Source: Pycnococcus provasolii
Lineage: Eukaryota > Chlorophyta > Pseudoscourfieldiophyceae > Pseudoscourfieldiales
Assembly (NCBI GenBank): GCA_049487715.1
Contig: CP150547.1
Span: 1,240,001 to 1,304,000, forward strand
Reading direction: 5' to 3'
Length of the DNA stretch: 64,000 nt
The notes under the pieces are model-generated. The model searched no databases, was not told where the DNA came from, and saw nothing but the letters and a program-made list of their open reading frames with translations. Both the position numbers and the translations under genes were made by a program. Below are positions 29,086 through 39,111 of the stretch, in pieces (position 1 is the stretch's first letter; every line of letters begins with the position of its first letter).

Positions 29086-29934
29086 GTTTTCGTGCCATCG
29101 CAAGATTGGCCAGACAGAGCGGGCGTTCGGGATCCGTCAAAGAATGCAGAACGAAATCATCCACTAAAAATAATCTGTCCGGCGAACACGTGACGTCAAG
29201 CTTTCGTGTGAATTAGCGCGCTTCGCATCGTTTGAAGTTCAGGCATTAATTTTTCCTTGGCATTTTGGCAAGGCGTGCATGAATCTGGGAGCAAGTGATA
29301 GGATGGGACGACTCATAGGTAGCCCGTAGAAAGTAGGTTGGATGGCACGCTCTGTGTCTTCTTCTGGGATGGGATATATCATATATGTATCCCATATGAG
29401 GTATGACGTCTCTCTCCCCTCTCTCTCAAGTCTCAAGCAGGCTGTCTCAAGCCCCCGCAATACGGGCGGGTTGCGTATTTGAAGAAAATCCCACAAGCCG
29501 CGAGCTCAAGCAACCCCACAGCCGGCCCAGCCTCGTGAAGGTTGCGTCATGCGTGTCCCGTGGGGTACCCTGACAGCCTGATGCCTGCCACCTCAAGGCG
29601 AAGCCATATGCTGCCATTTGTCTGCTTGCTGCGCGTTCCCCCTCCTCTGTGTAAATGAGCTTCAGCAGCATCACACCATCCTCCCAAGGTCTTCGTGAGC
29701 CTCTGTTTCTGTTTGTTTGTGCAGAGAGATGCACTGCAAGAACCACTCCACGCCGTCCTCCGGCCCCTCCTCTCTCCCCTCCCCGTCTCGCTCAGCAGTG
29801 ACCTCCCTCCTCCCTCCCTCCCTCTCGGCTGCTCCATTGCGAAGAACACTTAAGAAGACGCCTTAAGAAGGCTCGCTGGCTGGCCTTCTGCCTGCCTCTG
29901 TGGTGTCTCTTCTCCTTTTTTTTCCTTCTCCAAG
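29086..29934. other. Intergenic region upstream of the polycystin-like gene
   Basis: AT-richer spacer followed by a pyrimidine-rich leader ((CCCT)n at 29806-29826). Contains a GGGATACATATATGATATAT-type AT palindrome near 29369-29395. No coding frame, telomere-like tract or RNA gene recognised. Confidence 0.45.
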
Positions 29935-32900
29935 ATGCCGCGCCCTCGCGTGATGCGCAAGGTGCACTCCAAGAAAGGCCCGAAAGGTGGGAAAAAAGGA
30001 GAGGCCGCCGATGGAGACAACGCCGAAGACGACGACGAGTACGAGTACTCGGACGATAATACGGAGTACACCGAGACGGAGTACACGGACGATGACCAGG
30101 GTTCCGAGTACACCGCCATGACCGCGGCGCCGGAAGCACCTGCGACGGGCGCCACCGAGGAACGCACCTCCGAACAGACGGAGGAGGTTGTCAACTTCCT
30201 GCACAACAAGTACGAAACGTACGAGGAGCGCGTGAAGGACTACAGCAACCTGTTCTTCTTCCTCGTGTTCGGTGTCATCTACATCACCATGCTCGCGCTC
30301 GAGCGCTCCACCAACGACTCGTACCAGGTGCAAAACACGCTCAACTCACGCCTCATTCCCGAGGAAAAGACCATGGCCAGCCTCGACGAGGTGACGAGCT
30401 GGTTCGAGGACACCCTCACCGCCACGTGGAAGGATCCGACGTGCGGAGACGGACTGTGCGAGGAGCCGTTCGAGTTCCCGCGCTACAGCCAGTTTGGCTG
30501 CCGTGCCGACTGCGGAGATATGTCCAGCCGCTTCCAGCTCGAGAAGCTGCAGGTGGACCTCAAGTGGGACTTCAGCCACGCGCGCGGAACTCCGTCCACG
30601 GACCTCATGGGACTCGCGAAGTGGAACCTGTGCCCGGCCGAGTCAGGCTCGGAGAAGCCGCCGCACGGCGCGGACTGCTACTACAAGGAGGACCAGGGCT
30701 TTGACCGAGTCAAGGGCGACTGCTACGGCTCGCAGTGCCCCGCGCCGCTCATCCTCACGGACGTTCCGGCTGGATCGTGGGAGGTTCGCGTCAAGGGCGA
30801 CGTGTTCCACAAGATTACCGGAGCGGTGCGCTCCAACGACAACGTCACGCTTGACAGCGACAAGGTGAAGCAGAACCTCGCGCAGCTGGCTGCGCGCCGT
30901 GTTGCGGACGAGGAGAGCCGCATCCTGACGAACGCAAGCAAGTACATGACTATGTCCACCGAGGAGCTCGTGTACACGACCAAAAAGGTGCAGCTCGACT
31001 TTCTGCAGGGTGCCATCCAGAGAACCCTCATCACGCCCGCGGAGGCGCAGCTCAAGGCGCGACAGGCGGAGACGCCAGTCAACGATACGCTCGTGGCGCA
31101 GGCGCAAGGCGTGGTGGACGAGTACAAGAACCTGTACGACGAAGCGCTGACGAACTTCACGCGCGACGTCAAGAACATCTACCTTTGCAGGGGCATGAAG
31201 GTTGCGATCAACGACGACGGCACGATGAAGCCGGTGGGCGAGTCGGCGGTGGCTTCCAAGCCAGGAGACGCCGTCTGCGCGAGCGAGAGCTTCGATGCCG
31301 AGGAGGAGTTCAAGCTTCTGAATTCCACCTGGGATGGCAACATCAGGCTGAGCGTGCTTGAGCGCCGCAAGCTGTCCGAGGATAATGGGACGGCATACCT
31401 CGACACGCTCATGGCTGACCTTTCCGTCTCCGATCCAACGGTGCACCGCGAGGTGGCTGCCGCCTTGGGAACGCGCGCGTTCAACGTGCGCCAGGCGTCC
31501 GTTAAGACGCTCTGGGCTGACTACGTGCTCAAGATCTACGATCAGATCAACGCCCAGGCTGGGCGTGCGCGCGACTTCCTCATCACCAGCCGTGTGCGCA
31601 GCGAGTCGTTCGAGGCCATTGCGCCAAAGGCGAGCGAGCGTGCAACGGAGCTGGCTTACCCCACGAAGCTGAACATCACGTCGCCGTCCGCGCAGTACAA
31701 CTACACGGCTTTTGAAGGAGGACGCTTCCAGTACCTCACGTGTGCGCTCGCCGACCGTGCACCCGAGTACGTGGGCACGTGCTTTACCGCCACGGACATC
31801 GACAAGATCTCCCTGCCTGCCACGGACAACGACAAGGAGAAGCTCATGACCGTCTGCAACAAGATCTGCGACTGCAAGGTTCCCACGGTGTCATTCGACA
31901 GCAACGGCAAGCCGAACCCGAATCGCGCAGGGTGCGACGCGGCGGAGACGTGCACGTGCACTGCGTGTATCCCGGAAGGCGCGACGATGCCCACTTCGTC
32001 GCGCAAGCTGCTGCAGGAGCAGGACTCCGTCAACAAGCTGCTCACGTCCATGGACCGCCTGACGTTCAAGCAGGGCGAGCTCGAGTCGTCGGTGAATAGC
32101 CTCAAGGAGGAGGTGGAGAAGTCGGCCCGCTCGTCTGAGGCGGCGCAGCGCGACATGGAGACGCGCCTCAAGGCTGTGATGGACCAGGGCTGGTCGGAGC
32201 TCAAGACGGGCCAGACGCTGATCCAGACGAAGCTCGATGACATCATTGGCAAGCAGAAGCTTGCGCTCGCCGCGGCGGAGCGCGCGAACGAGCTCGCCCG
32301 CCAGTCGAACAAGATGCTCGAGCAGCAGGCGGAAAACCAGAAGGCGATCAATTTAGCCGTGGAGGAGCAGCTGAAGAAGATCAACGAGGCGGCACAGCGC
32401 GGCCCTAGCAACGGTGGAATCACCGAGGAGCAGCGCCGCAACCTCATCATCCTCGCGGAGGCGAATCGTATGGACCAGCTGAAGCGCAACCTGCTCGCCA
32501 ACCTGCAGTGCGAGGTGACGCCGCGCAACTATGATTTTACGGTCAAGCCTCTGCCCGGTGCAGGATACATCTCCACCGCCAACACGACGCGATTCCGTCT
32601 CGTGGGCCTGACGAACCGGGTCGTGGCTGGCATGATGCTGCACACTACGCGCGTTCTGCCGAAAAACTGCACGGACGAGCGCTTCAAGAACCTCGACAAC
32701 AAGTGCACGGGACCTCCGACGCTCGCCGCGTACGGCGTTGACCCTGTATTCAAGCTCGGATCGTCGCTGTACAACGCCGACCTCGATAACGAGGTGAGCA
32801 TCACCGGTCTGTACAACTGCTCGTACGCCAAGGAAATTCGCAACGGCCTGTACTGCCGCGAGTTCTACAACGTGAACGACGTGCCATACGGATTTTTCCA

Positions 32901-34677
32901 CCGCAAGCTCGAGGGTTATCCCGACGGCTTCTTCGTGTGGTTCGACATCAACCTTAGCGCCGAAGGGGCGGAGCAATACCTCAACTACGTCAAGGATGGC
33001 CTCTTCCTCGACGGGCGCACGCAGACGGTGCGCACGCAGGTGGTGACGTACAACCCGCTACTTCAGCTCTTTGGCAACGTGGAGGTGGAGTTTGAGATTG
33101 GCGAGGGTGGCCTGATCCACGTGAGCCACGCCACCACGACGCTCGACGTCGAGCTGTTCAGCACGAGCGGCGACAAGGGACGCCTCGCACTCGAGATCAT
33201 CTTCGGCATCTCACTGCTGTTCGGTATCATCAACGAGGCGATGGACCTGATCCGCGCCAAGAGGAAGTTCGGCAAATACAGCGCGTACTTCGAGTCTCTC
33301 TGGAACTACATTGACGTGCTGAACATTGCGCTGCTCGTGGTTGGTTATCTCACGTGGTGGACGTACGCAGCCATGGCAAGCGCGTTCGACGTCGAGCTGC
33401 GCTACGACGTGTACAGGGACCTCGACGCGCCCGCGCGCATGCTTCGTCTGGATGGCACGGGGAAGAAGCTCGACAATCTCGTCAAGATGTACGCCGACAT
33501 GAACTCGCTGTCGACGACGATCGCCTTCTACTACGCCGTGTCTGGACTGAACATCATCCTGTACCTGCTGCGTGTTCTGAAGCTCATGCACTTCCAGCCA
33601 AGGTTGGGCGTCGTCACGCGCACGCTCATTCGTGCCGCCAGCGACCTGTTCCACTTCTTCATCCTTTTCTTCGTGATCTTCTTCGGCTACGCAGGCCTTG
33701 GCCACCTCGTGTTCGGCAACACGATCGAGAGCTTCGCAACGATGCAGGACAGCATTATGACGTGCTTCGAGTTCCTGCTCGGTGAGATTGGCGTGAAGGA
33801 GGATCTCAAGCAGCTTTCTGGCAAGTGGAGCTACGCCGCGGGCGTGCTGTTCTTCTGGACCTACGCCCTTCTCGTCTTCATGATCCTGCTCAACTTCGTC
33901 CTTGCCATTATCGTCGACGCATACTCCGAGATCAAGGAGGAGAGCAAGGAGACGACCGGCATCCTCGAGGAGATTGGGGAGATTTTCGCTGACACGTTCA
34001 AGCGAAACATGCGTCGCTGCGGCATGTTCCAGGAGTACATCCCGAACAACAAGATCCGGCAGATGCTGGAGGCTTGGAAGAAGGGAGTTTCGCTCGAGCA
34101 AATTGAGGAGGAGGAGAAGAATAAGAAGGATGACGACACATTCGTGCCGACGGAGAAGAAGATTAAGATTGGCGACCAGGAGGTGACGGTGGACGAGCTC
34201 AGCGAGATGCTCCGAAATCGCATTGCGGACAACTCGCTCGACCGCAGCAGCCTGACGAGTCGCAAGAAGCAGCCGGCATCCGAGGTGGTTCGCCGTGCCG
34301 CTCAGACGATCGTCGACAGGTTCGGGTCGGACCTCGACCTTGGAGACGACGACGACGACGAGGAGGACGAGCCAGATCGCTCGGCGGAGCTCGAGGCCCT
34401 CGCGAAGCAGGTGCTCGAGGAGCAGCAGCAGCTCGCGAGCCTGCAGGAGAGCATTCTGCGCCAGCAGCACGTCATCCTTCACGCGATTGGCCAACACGTC
34501 TCGGCATCGCTCGGCACCAGCAACGTCCCGGCGGCCAGGGGAGGCGCCGAGGGATTTAAGTTCGACATGGCTGACAAGGGTGAGAATGGCGAGAATGGTG
34601 CAAACGGAAGCAACGGATCTAAATCCCCGAGCAAAGACGACGACAAGTCATCACGAAAGTTGTTTGGCATCTTCTAA
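29935..34677 (+). CDS. PKD2: Polycystin-2-like TRP cation channel
   Basis: 1580 residues. An acidic Glu/Tyr-rich N-terminus precedes the first membrane helix (SNLFFFLVFGVIYITMLAL, about 105-123). A roughly 950-residue extracellular loop has Cys pairs (CGDGLCEEPFEFPRYSQFGC), a coiled coil at about 705-820, and a polycystin (TOP-like) domain with FVWFDINLSAEGAEQYLN and TYNPLLQLFGNVEVEFEIG. Five more helices follow (about 1085, 1119-1147, 1195-1215, 1239-1261 and 1301-1330), with a pore-loop-like SIMTCFEFLLGEIG at 1273-1287. The cytosolic tail contains acidic runs and a C-terminal coiled coil (LEEQQQLASLQESILRQQ). Polycystin-2 channels are calcium-permeable and in green algae sit in the flagellum; the cellular site here is inferred. 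The start is the first ATG after a pyrimidine-rich leader. Confidence 0.93.
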   Translation: MPRPRVMRKVHSKKGPKGGKKGEAADGDNAEDDDEYEYSDDNTEYTETEYTDDDQGSEYTAMTAAPEAPATGATEERTSEQTEEVVNFLHNKYETYEERVKDYSNLFFFLVFGVIYITMLALERSTNDSYQVQNTLNSRLIPEEKTMASLDEVTSWFEDTLTATWKDPTCGDGLCEEPFEFPRYSQFGCRADCGDMSSRFQLEKLQVDLKWDFSHARGTPSTDLMGLAKWNLCPAESGSEKPPHGADCYYKEDQGFDRVKGDCYGSQCPAPLILTDVPAGSWEVRVKGDVFHKITGAVRSNDNVTLDSDKVKQNLAQLAARRVADEESRILTNASKYMTMSTEELVYTTKKVQLDFLQGAIQRTLITPAEAQLKARQAETPVNDTLVAQAQGVVDEYKNLYDEALTNFTRDVKNIYLCRGMKVAINDDGTMKPVGESAVASKPGDAVCASESFDAEEEFKLLNSTWDGNIRLSVLERRKLSEDNGTAYLDTLMADLSVSDPTVHREVAAALGTRAFNVRQASVKTLWADYVLKIYDQINAQAGRARDFLITSRVRSESFEAIAPKASERATELAYPTKLNITSPSAQYNYTAFEGGRFQYLTCALADRAPEYVGTCFTATDIDKISLPATDNDKEKLMTVCNKICDCKVPTVSFDSNGKPNPNRAGCDAAETCTCTACIPEGATMPTSSRKLLQEQDSVNKLLTSMDRLTFKQGELESSVNSLKEEVEKSARSSEAAQRDMETRLKAVMDQGWSELKTGQTLIQTKLDDIIGKQKLALAAAERANELARQSNKMLEQQAENQKAINLAVEEQLKKINEAAQRGPSNGGITEEQRRNLIILAEANRMDQLKRNLLANLQCEVTPRNYDFTVKPLPGAGYISTANTTRFRLVGLTNRVVAGMMLHTTRVLPKNCTDERFKNLDNKCTGPPTLAAYGVDPVFKLGSSLYNADLDNEVSITGLYNCSYAKEIRNGLYCREFYNVNDVPYGFFHRKLEGYPDGFFVWFDINLSAEGAEQYLNYVKDGLFLDGRTQTVRTQVVTYNPLLQLFGNVEVEFEIGEGGLIHVSHATTTLDVELFSTSGDKGRLALEIIFGISLLFGIINEAMDLIRAKRKFGKYSAYFESLWNYIDVLNIALLVVGYLTWWTYAAMASAFDVELRYDVYRDLDAPARMLRLDGTGKKLDNLVKMYADMNSLSTTIAFYYAVSGLNIILYLLRVLKLMHFQPRLGVVTRTLIRAASDLFHFFILFFVIFFGYAGLGHLVFGNTIESFATMQDSIMTCFEFLLGEIGVKEDLKQLSGKWSYAAGVLFFWTYALLVFMILLNFVLAIIVDAYSEIKEESKETTGILEEIGEIFADTFKRNMRRCGMFQEYIPNNKIRQMLEAWKKGVSLEQIEEEEKNKKDDDTFVPTEKKIKIGDQEVTVDELSEMLRNRIADNSLDRSSLTSRKKQPASEVVRRAAQTIVDRFGSDLDLGDDDDDEEDEPDRSAELEALAKQVLEEQQQLASLQESILRQQHVILHAIGQHVSASLGTSNVPAARGGAEGFKFDMADKGENGENGANGSNGSKSPSKDDDKSSRKLFGIF

Positions 34678-34845
34678 GTTAGCGACCAGAAAAATAACAT
34701 ATTTAATCCCGTTTTGAAAAAGATTAAGTGGACTGGGACGAGCACAAACGACGTTGACACGTGAAGTAGAGGAACAGTTTTGATTTTATTTTCAATAACA
34801 TCTGTTACAAATTCTAACGCGTTTAATATATTCTTATTAGTCCCG

Positions 34846-34866
34846 TGAATGAGCGATCTCATTTAG
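34846..34866 (-). repeat. Possible remnant of the 3'-flank element after the RRM/CCCH gene
   Basis: TGAATGAGCGATCTCATTTAG abuts the stop codon of the minus-strand gene at 34868. Only the stop-proximal motif is recognisable. TTACA at 34805 provides a TGTAA signal for the same gene. Confidence 0.4.
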
Positions 34867-34867
34867 A

Positions 34868-36066
34868 TCACGCCGCGTGTGCGGCTTGCTGATAAAGCGG
34901 CATACTGCCATACGAAACGGCATACTTCCATTTCATGGCCGCATGCTGGTAATGATACTTCTGCGGCGTTGTTTTCTTCACTGCCGTCTCGTCCACCTTC
35001 TTCTCCTCACAACGCAGCACATATTCGGCTGATGCAAGGGCGATCTCCACCGCGTGCATCTCAACGTCGTCAAGCGTGTCGGGCAAGCTATCGACACAAC
35101 CTCGTGCAACACGCAGAGGTTGCCAGTCGTCGTCGTCGTCGCCGAAAAGGCTGTCGACGCTGTCGTGAGTTGCACGGCGCGTGCAGTCCTTCTTCTCCGG
35201 AGCCGCCACCACCTGCGAGTGATTGATGAGCGAAGCGAAGAAGGGAAGCCTGCCGCCGGAAATCTTGGCCGTGTCTAAAGACACGGTTTTGCCGTCGTTC
35301 GTTTTGCCGTCGTTGGTGGCGACATCAAAGTCTCCACCTTCCCCTTCTGAGCAGTCAGGCGAGGCCTTCCCCTCCTGAGCAGGTAACGTTTGCACAGCTT
35401 TTGCACAGCTTTTGCACAGCATCTCCTGATCCTCCTGATCCTCCTGATCCTCCTGATCCTCCTCCTCCTCCTTCGCATCCTCGCGTTCGGGATGGTCAAA
35501 CTTGCAACCTGGGCCATAGCTGCAGTGTCCCGTGCGGATGTAGTGCGTGCACGGCTGAGCGCCCGGACGACGTGGGTAGCTTGGCGGTGTCACCGGCACA
35601 GCGCCGCGGTCACCTCCCCCGGGATGCCAGTAGCGACAGCGCTGTCCAAAGCAGCACCAGTTGAGCTTGACGAAGAACGTGCAGACACCCATCGGGTGCA
35701 GGTCATCGTGCAAGGCATTTCCCTTGGACGGGTCATTGGCAAGCCACTTTTCGGCGAAGAGCGTGTCCGCATCCACGGGCCCGTCCACCTGCACGGCATC
35801 GTTCGAGGACACTTCGTGGCCAAGTGCGCTCCACTCAGCTCCCGCGAGCTCCTTGGTTGCCTGCTTGGCAGAGTTCACCTGGTCGAAGCTGAGCACCGCC
35901 GTGTACTTGCGCAGTGGTGCCACCGTCTTCACAGGCGTGCACCTCTCGACCCAGCGCACGCTTCCAAACTGCTCCGCGATGCTCCTCAGAGCGTCGATGG
36001 TAGTATTTCCCGGCACATTCTGAAAACGCACGAAGCGCGCTTCACGCGGCACCTGGGTGGAGGAGC

Positions 36067-36097
<31 letters not shown>

Positions 36098-36301
36098 CTG
36101 CTGCTGCTGCGGCTGCGGGTGAGCATTCTTCCCTTTCCCTCCTGGTTTCAGCACAAGTTGTCCAAAGTGTAACGAGGGCACCGCTGATGATGAAGGCACG
36201 GCATCAGCAGCCGCTTCGGACTTCTTGGGTCCGCCTGCTGCCCCCTTGCTTGGTGCCGGCGCGTGAGCACGAAGCGTCTTTGCCAACGTCAACGGAGGCA
36301 T
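34868..36301 (-). CDS. RRM plus tandem CCCH zinc-finger RNA-binding protein
   Basis: 477 residues. A Gln/Asn homopolymer (about 63-80) precedes an RRM-like domain (RFVRFQNVPGNTTIDALRSI, YTAVLSFDQVNSAKQATKEL, about 87-165). Two CCCH fingers follow, both of C-x8-C-x5-C-x3-H type: CTFFVKLNWCCFGQRCRYWH near residue 205 and CTHYIRTGHCSYGPGCKFDH near 250. An acidic Glu/Asp-Gln repeat (DQEDQEDQED) lies just after the fingers. C-x8-C-x5-C-x3-H fingers bind single-stranded RNA, so a role in mRNA decay or processing is likely. The target is unknown. The homopolymer is a GTT/AAC microsatellite at DNA level and probably variable. Confidence 0.8.
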
Positions 36302-36339
36302 GGTGTGGTAGTAGTAGATATATAATATCGGTCTGCTCG

Positions 36340-36373
<34 letters not shown>

Positions 36374-37140
36374 GTGTGTTGTTCACCTCGTGGCTTAAGC
36401 TTCTGTCTCCTCTTTCAAAAAAAAGCGTATTTGGTGCAAACAAAGCGTGCAAAGAACGTACCTTGCAAGAAAGAAGTGTGTCTTTGTGCGTAAGAGAGAA
36501 CGCGGCTCCTGACCCACGAGAATGAGAACGAACTAACTGAACTGAGAACGTGAATGGGGAGCGAAGGTGCCGCGAACGTGCCTGCGAGAACAAGAATGAA
36601 GAGCAGAACAAGACAAAGCAGACAAGGAAGGAGAAGGCGTTATTATTCAAGAGGAAGAGGACTTCTTCTTAAGGCGTTCGAACTTCGAAGAGAGACACAC
36701 AAGCAGGCCCAATGGTGCGTGGTGAGTGCGGAATACGAAAAGGAAGGGAGGTAGAGTGAGGTGAGGTGACCTGGAGGTAGAGTGCACACACACCCTGTAC
36801 TCCTCCTGGCCTCGGGTGAAACTTGAATGGCGGGACAGACAGTACAGTACAGTACATACTTTCAAGACGTGTCCCAGGAGTTCCTCCCTCTTGTTGTAAG
36901 GCTGTAGGGAAGGGAGGCGAAGCAGACGTGGTGCCCACTTTCAGACGAAGTAGGCGAGGCGACCCCCCCCTGGTCCTCAGTGGGGGGGAGGGAGGGCACC
37001 CAGTCATAAGCAGGTCCAATCTGGCAATAGCTCTCTTTAGGTGAGGGGACGTCGAGTCAGCCTGGTGGGTAACCGCATTTCTTCGCATCAGCTTTTTGCA
37101 GGATTGCATTTGCCCAAACAAAGATCTGACCAAATCTGTC

Positions 37141-37180
37141 GACAGATCGCGACGGATCGCGACAGATCGCGACACGGATC
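37141..37180. repeat. Tandem GATCGCGACA-type repeats
   Basis: Roughly four units of a 10-11 bp motif (GACAGATCGC, GACGGATCGC, GACAGATCGC, GACACGGATC) just before the pair of short hairpins. Function unknown. Confidence 0.7.
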
Positions 37181-37597
37181 GCCTCTCACCTCAAATGTGA
37201 GTGGACAGCACAGGCTTTTCGGTCAGATGAGATGCCACTCACCTCGAATGTGAGTCAACCGTGAGGGAACGCCTTGGCTCGGCTTTTGCAGGGGGGAGTT
37301 CAAGCGGCGACCGGAGGGGGAGTGGCAGTCTGGCAGCTTGAGGGGGGAGCTCCAGGTCCTCTTCAGGCGGCCAAAGCGGGTCCTCGAAAGTCGAATCGAC
37401 CTTTTGCGCAGACGTGGTGGTGGTACAAAACCACAGACAAGACAGAAACCTCTCCGGGAAAGAACAAAAGCTGAACGAATTTTGCAGGTCAACTGGGCAA
37501 GGCCCCTCACCTCGCCGAGTCGCCGGTTGGACCTTCTTCCGCTTTTGGTCGACACCAGGTCGGACTCGTCGTCGCCCTTACTGCTTTGCCATTCGGT

Positions 37598-37690
37598 GTT
37601 GATGCACGGTTGGTGGCGATGTCGACAACAAACGTTACAACGGGGACAACAGAAAGCGCAAGCGGAGCTCTCGCGCCGGACGCCAGCGAA
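37598..37690 (-). repeat. 3'-flank element, copy downstream of the PfkB kinase gene
   Basis: Sense with the minus-strand kinase: GCTGGCGTCCGGCG, GAGAGCTC, TTGTAACGTTTG, GTCGACATCGCCACCAACCG and TGCATC, the distal half of the element as found after RNR2. It lies 47 bp beyond the kinase stop codon. Confidence 0.7.
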
Positions 37691-37737
37691 AAGCGACCAA
37701 TCTGAATGAGTTAAATAGTAATTTTTGGTCTTACCAA

Positions 37738-38991
37738 TCACAATGTTTCGGCGCATGCCTCCGCGAGCTTTGTGTCCACTATAACACGAACCTTGTCCAA
37801 GTGAGGGAGCAAGTCCTCCCGCGTTGGACTTGCCTGTGCGCCACGAGCAAGACACGCGCGCGTTCCAGCGCACACGGCGATTCGAAGCGCGTCGCTGCCG
37901 CGCGTGCCCAGCGAAAGAGCGGCGGCGTACGCGCCCACGAACGCGTCGCCCGCTCCTACCGTGTCGACAATTGCATTCCTGCCCACATTAGGCGGGTCGG
38001 CGTGCATGCGCTTCGGAGCGGGGGCTGGCCGTGCTGCCTCGTAGCAGTCGCGGTGAAACCCCTCCGTTCGGTTGCGCACCGCGGGCGTGTAGACGGACGC
38101 ACCGCCCGAGCCCAGGGTGACGCACACGATGCACCCAAATCGCCGCGCGAGGCTGAATGCGGCGAACTCCGCCTGCCCGTTCACGGCAAGCTGGCTGTAC
38201 AGCTTGGCGATGGCAAGGCGAGGGGGCGCACCATTCTCCGGCGCGGCGTCGTCACCCGCCCGCTCGAGCACGTCGTTCGCCCACGACTCTGGCGGAGGTG
38301 CGTCGTGCACCCTGTTGCGTAGCACGAGATTGTACAGTGCCACAGCTTCGTGCTCGTTGACGACGAGGTGGTCGGAGAGAAGCAGCAAGCTCGTGAGCGT
38401 GGCTACGGGCGTCTGCGGCGTCGGCGCGGGTGCGGCATTCCACAGCGTCTGCACCTCCTGCGCCAACGACCTCGCGTGCATCGCCGCCCTTTCGTTCTCC
38501 TCGAGCGGCACCTCGCTTTGCATGACGAGCATTTTGCATGTCGTGCACCCTCCGTGGATCTGGGTCGCTCGCGCCGTTTCGTTCGCGCCGTTTCCGACGA
38601 CGATCATGTTCTCGCCCGTCGTGGGCGACACACACACGCAAGCGCACGCCGTTTGCGCGTGCGCGTCGCGGCGCACGCCAGAGACGTCGACACCCTCGGC
38701 GGTGAGGTTGGACAGCGCGAGGTCAGCGAAAGCGTCGCGTCCGACGGCGGCGTAGAAGGACGTCTGCGCGCCCGCTCTGTGCGCCGCAAGCGCCTGGTTC
38801 GCGCCTTTTCCACCGGGGTGCGTCTCGTACGTTCGGCTTAAGACAGTCATGCCCGGTGCCGGCAGTCCCGAGTCCGGCCTGAACACGAGGTCGACGACGG
38901 CTGAGCCAAACACGACGACGTCCGCGGTTGCAGCCTCCTCTGCTTGACTGCGCGCGGCGTCTGGAGGCGGTGCCGAGGCGGCGGTCGCCAT
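37738..38991 (-). CDS. PfkB-family sugar kinase, ribokinase-like
   Basis: 417 residues from the ATG at 38989-38991; in-frame ATGs at 39030 and 39111 would lengthen it by 13 or 40 residues and the start is undecided. Residues about 25 onward match ribokinase: DVVVFGSAVVDLVFRPDSGL, the PGGKGANQALAAHRAGA substrate motif, SDHLVVNEHEAVALY, and the second PfkB signature DTVGAGDAFVGAYAAAL near residue 340 with the catalytic Asp. The enzyme would phosphorylate ribose or a related sugar using ATP. Two insertions make it longer than bacterial ribokinase. A telomere-like motif overlaps the upstream end of the longest frame. A 3'-flank element follows the stop codon. Confidence 0.88.
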   Translation of the reverse strand: MATAASAPPPDAARSQAEEAATADVVVFGSAVVDLVFRPDSGLPAPGMTVLSRTYETHPGGKGANQALAAHRAGAQTSFYAAVGRDAFADLALSNLTAEGVDVSGVRRDAHAQTACACVCVSPTTGENMIVVGNGANETARATQIHGGCTTCKMLVMQSEVPLEENERAAMHARSLAQEVQTLWNAAPAPTPQTPVATLTSLLLLSDHLVVNEHEAVALYNLVLRNRVHDAPPPESWANDVLERAGDDAAPENGAPPRLAIAKLYSQLAVNGQAEFAAFSLARRFGCIVCVTLGSGGASVYTPAVRNRTEGFHRDCYEAARPAPAPKRMHADPPNVGRNAIVDTVGAGDAFVGAYAAALSLGTRGSDALRIAVCAGTRACLARGAQASPTREDLLPHLDKVRVIVDTKLAEACAETL

Positions 38992-39092
38992 AGTCTCGTG
39001 CGCTGGGACTTCGAGGTACGGGGACAGCATCGCCAGAAGATTGGGGGAGGAGGGAACAGGAACAGGGGGGCGGGGGGAGGGCAGAGGGATGT

Positions 39093-39106
39093 CAAACCCT
39101 AACCCG
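39093..39106 (-). promoter_or_regulatory. Telomere-like motif upstream of the PfkB kinase gene
   Basis: CAAACCCTAACCCG, a telo-box-like motif about 100 bp upstream of the preferred kinase start. Confidence 0.5.
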
Positions 39107-39111
39107 AGCAT

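Larger units (their letters stand above)
36302..37737. other. Large intergenic region with short tandem and hairpin repeats
   Basis: About 1.4 kb without a convincing gene. It holds a (GTT)n microsatellite (36338-36373), a TACAG tandem near 36840, a tandem of GATCGCGACA-like decamers (37141-37180), two copies of the hairpin-forming 17-mer CTCACCTCRAATGTGAG (37185-37201 and 37238-37254), and the 3'-flank element copy at 37598-37690. Open frames here are short and low complexity. Confidence 0.55.

Noticed and set aside
29863-30333. Minus-strand frames across the start of the polycystin gene
   Set aside because: Shadows of the acidic N-terminus (Val/Leu/Arg-rich products) that overlap a firmly assigned gene.
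33211-34497. 428-codon minus-strand frame inside the polycystin gene
   Set aside because: Leu/His/Arg-rich antisense shadow; the plus strand has the full channel signature.
37223-37873. 216-codon minus-strand frame overlapping the PfkB 3' end and the 3'-flank element
   Set aside because: No domain, and it overlaps both the kinase coding end and a repeat; it is most likely 3' UTR sequence.
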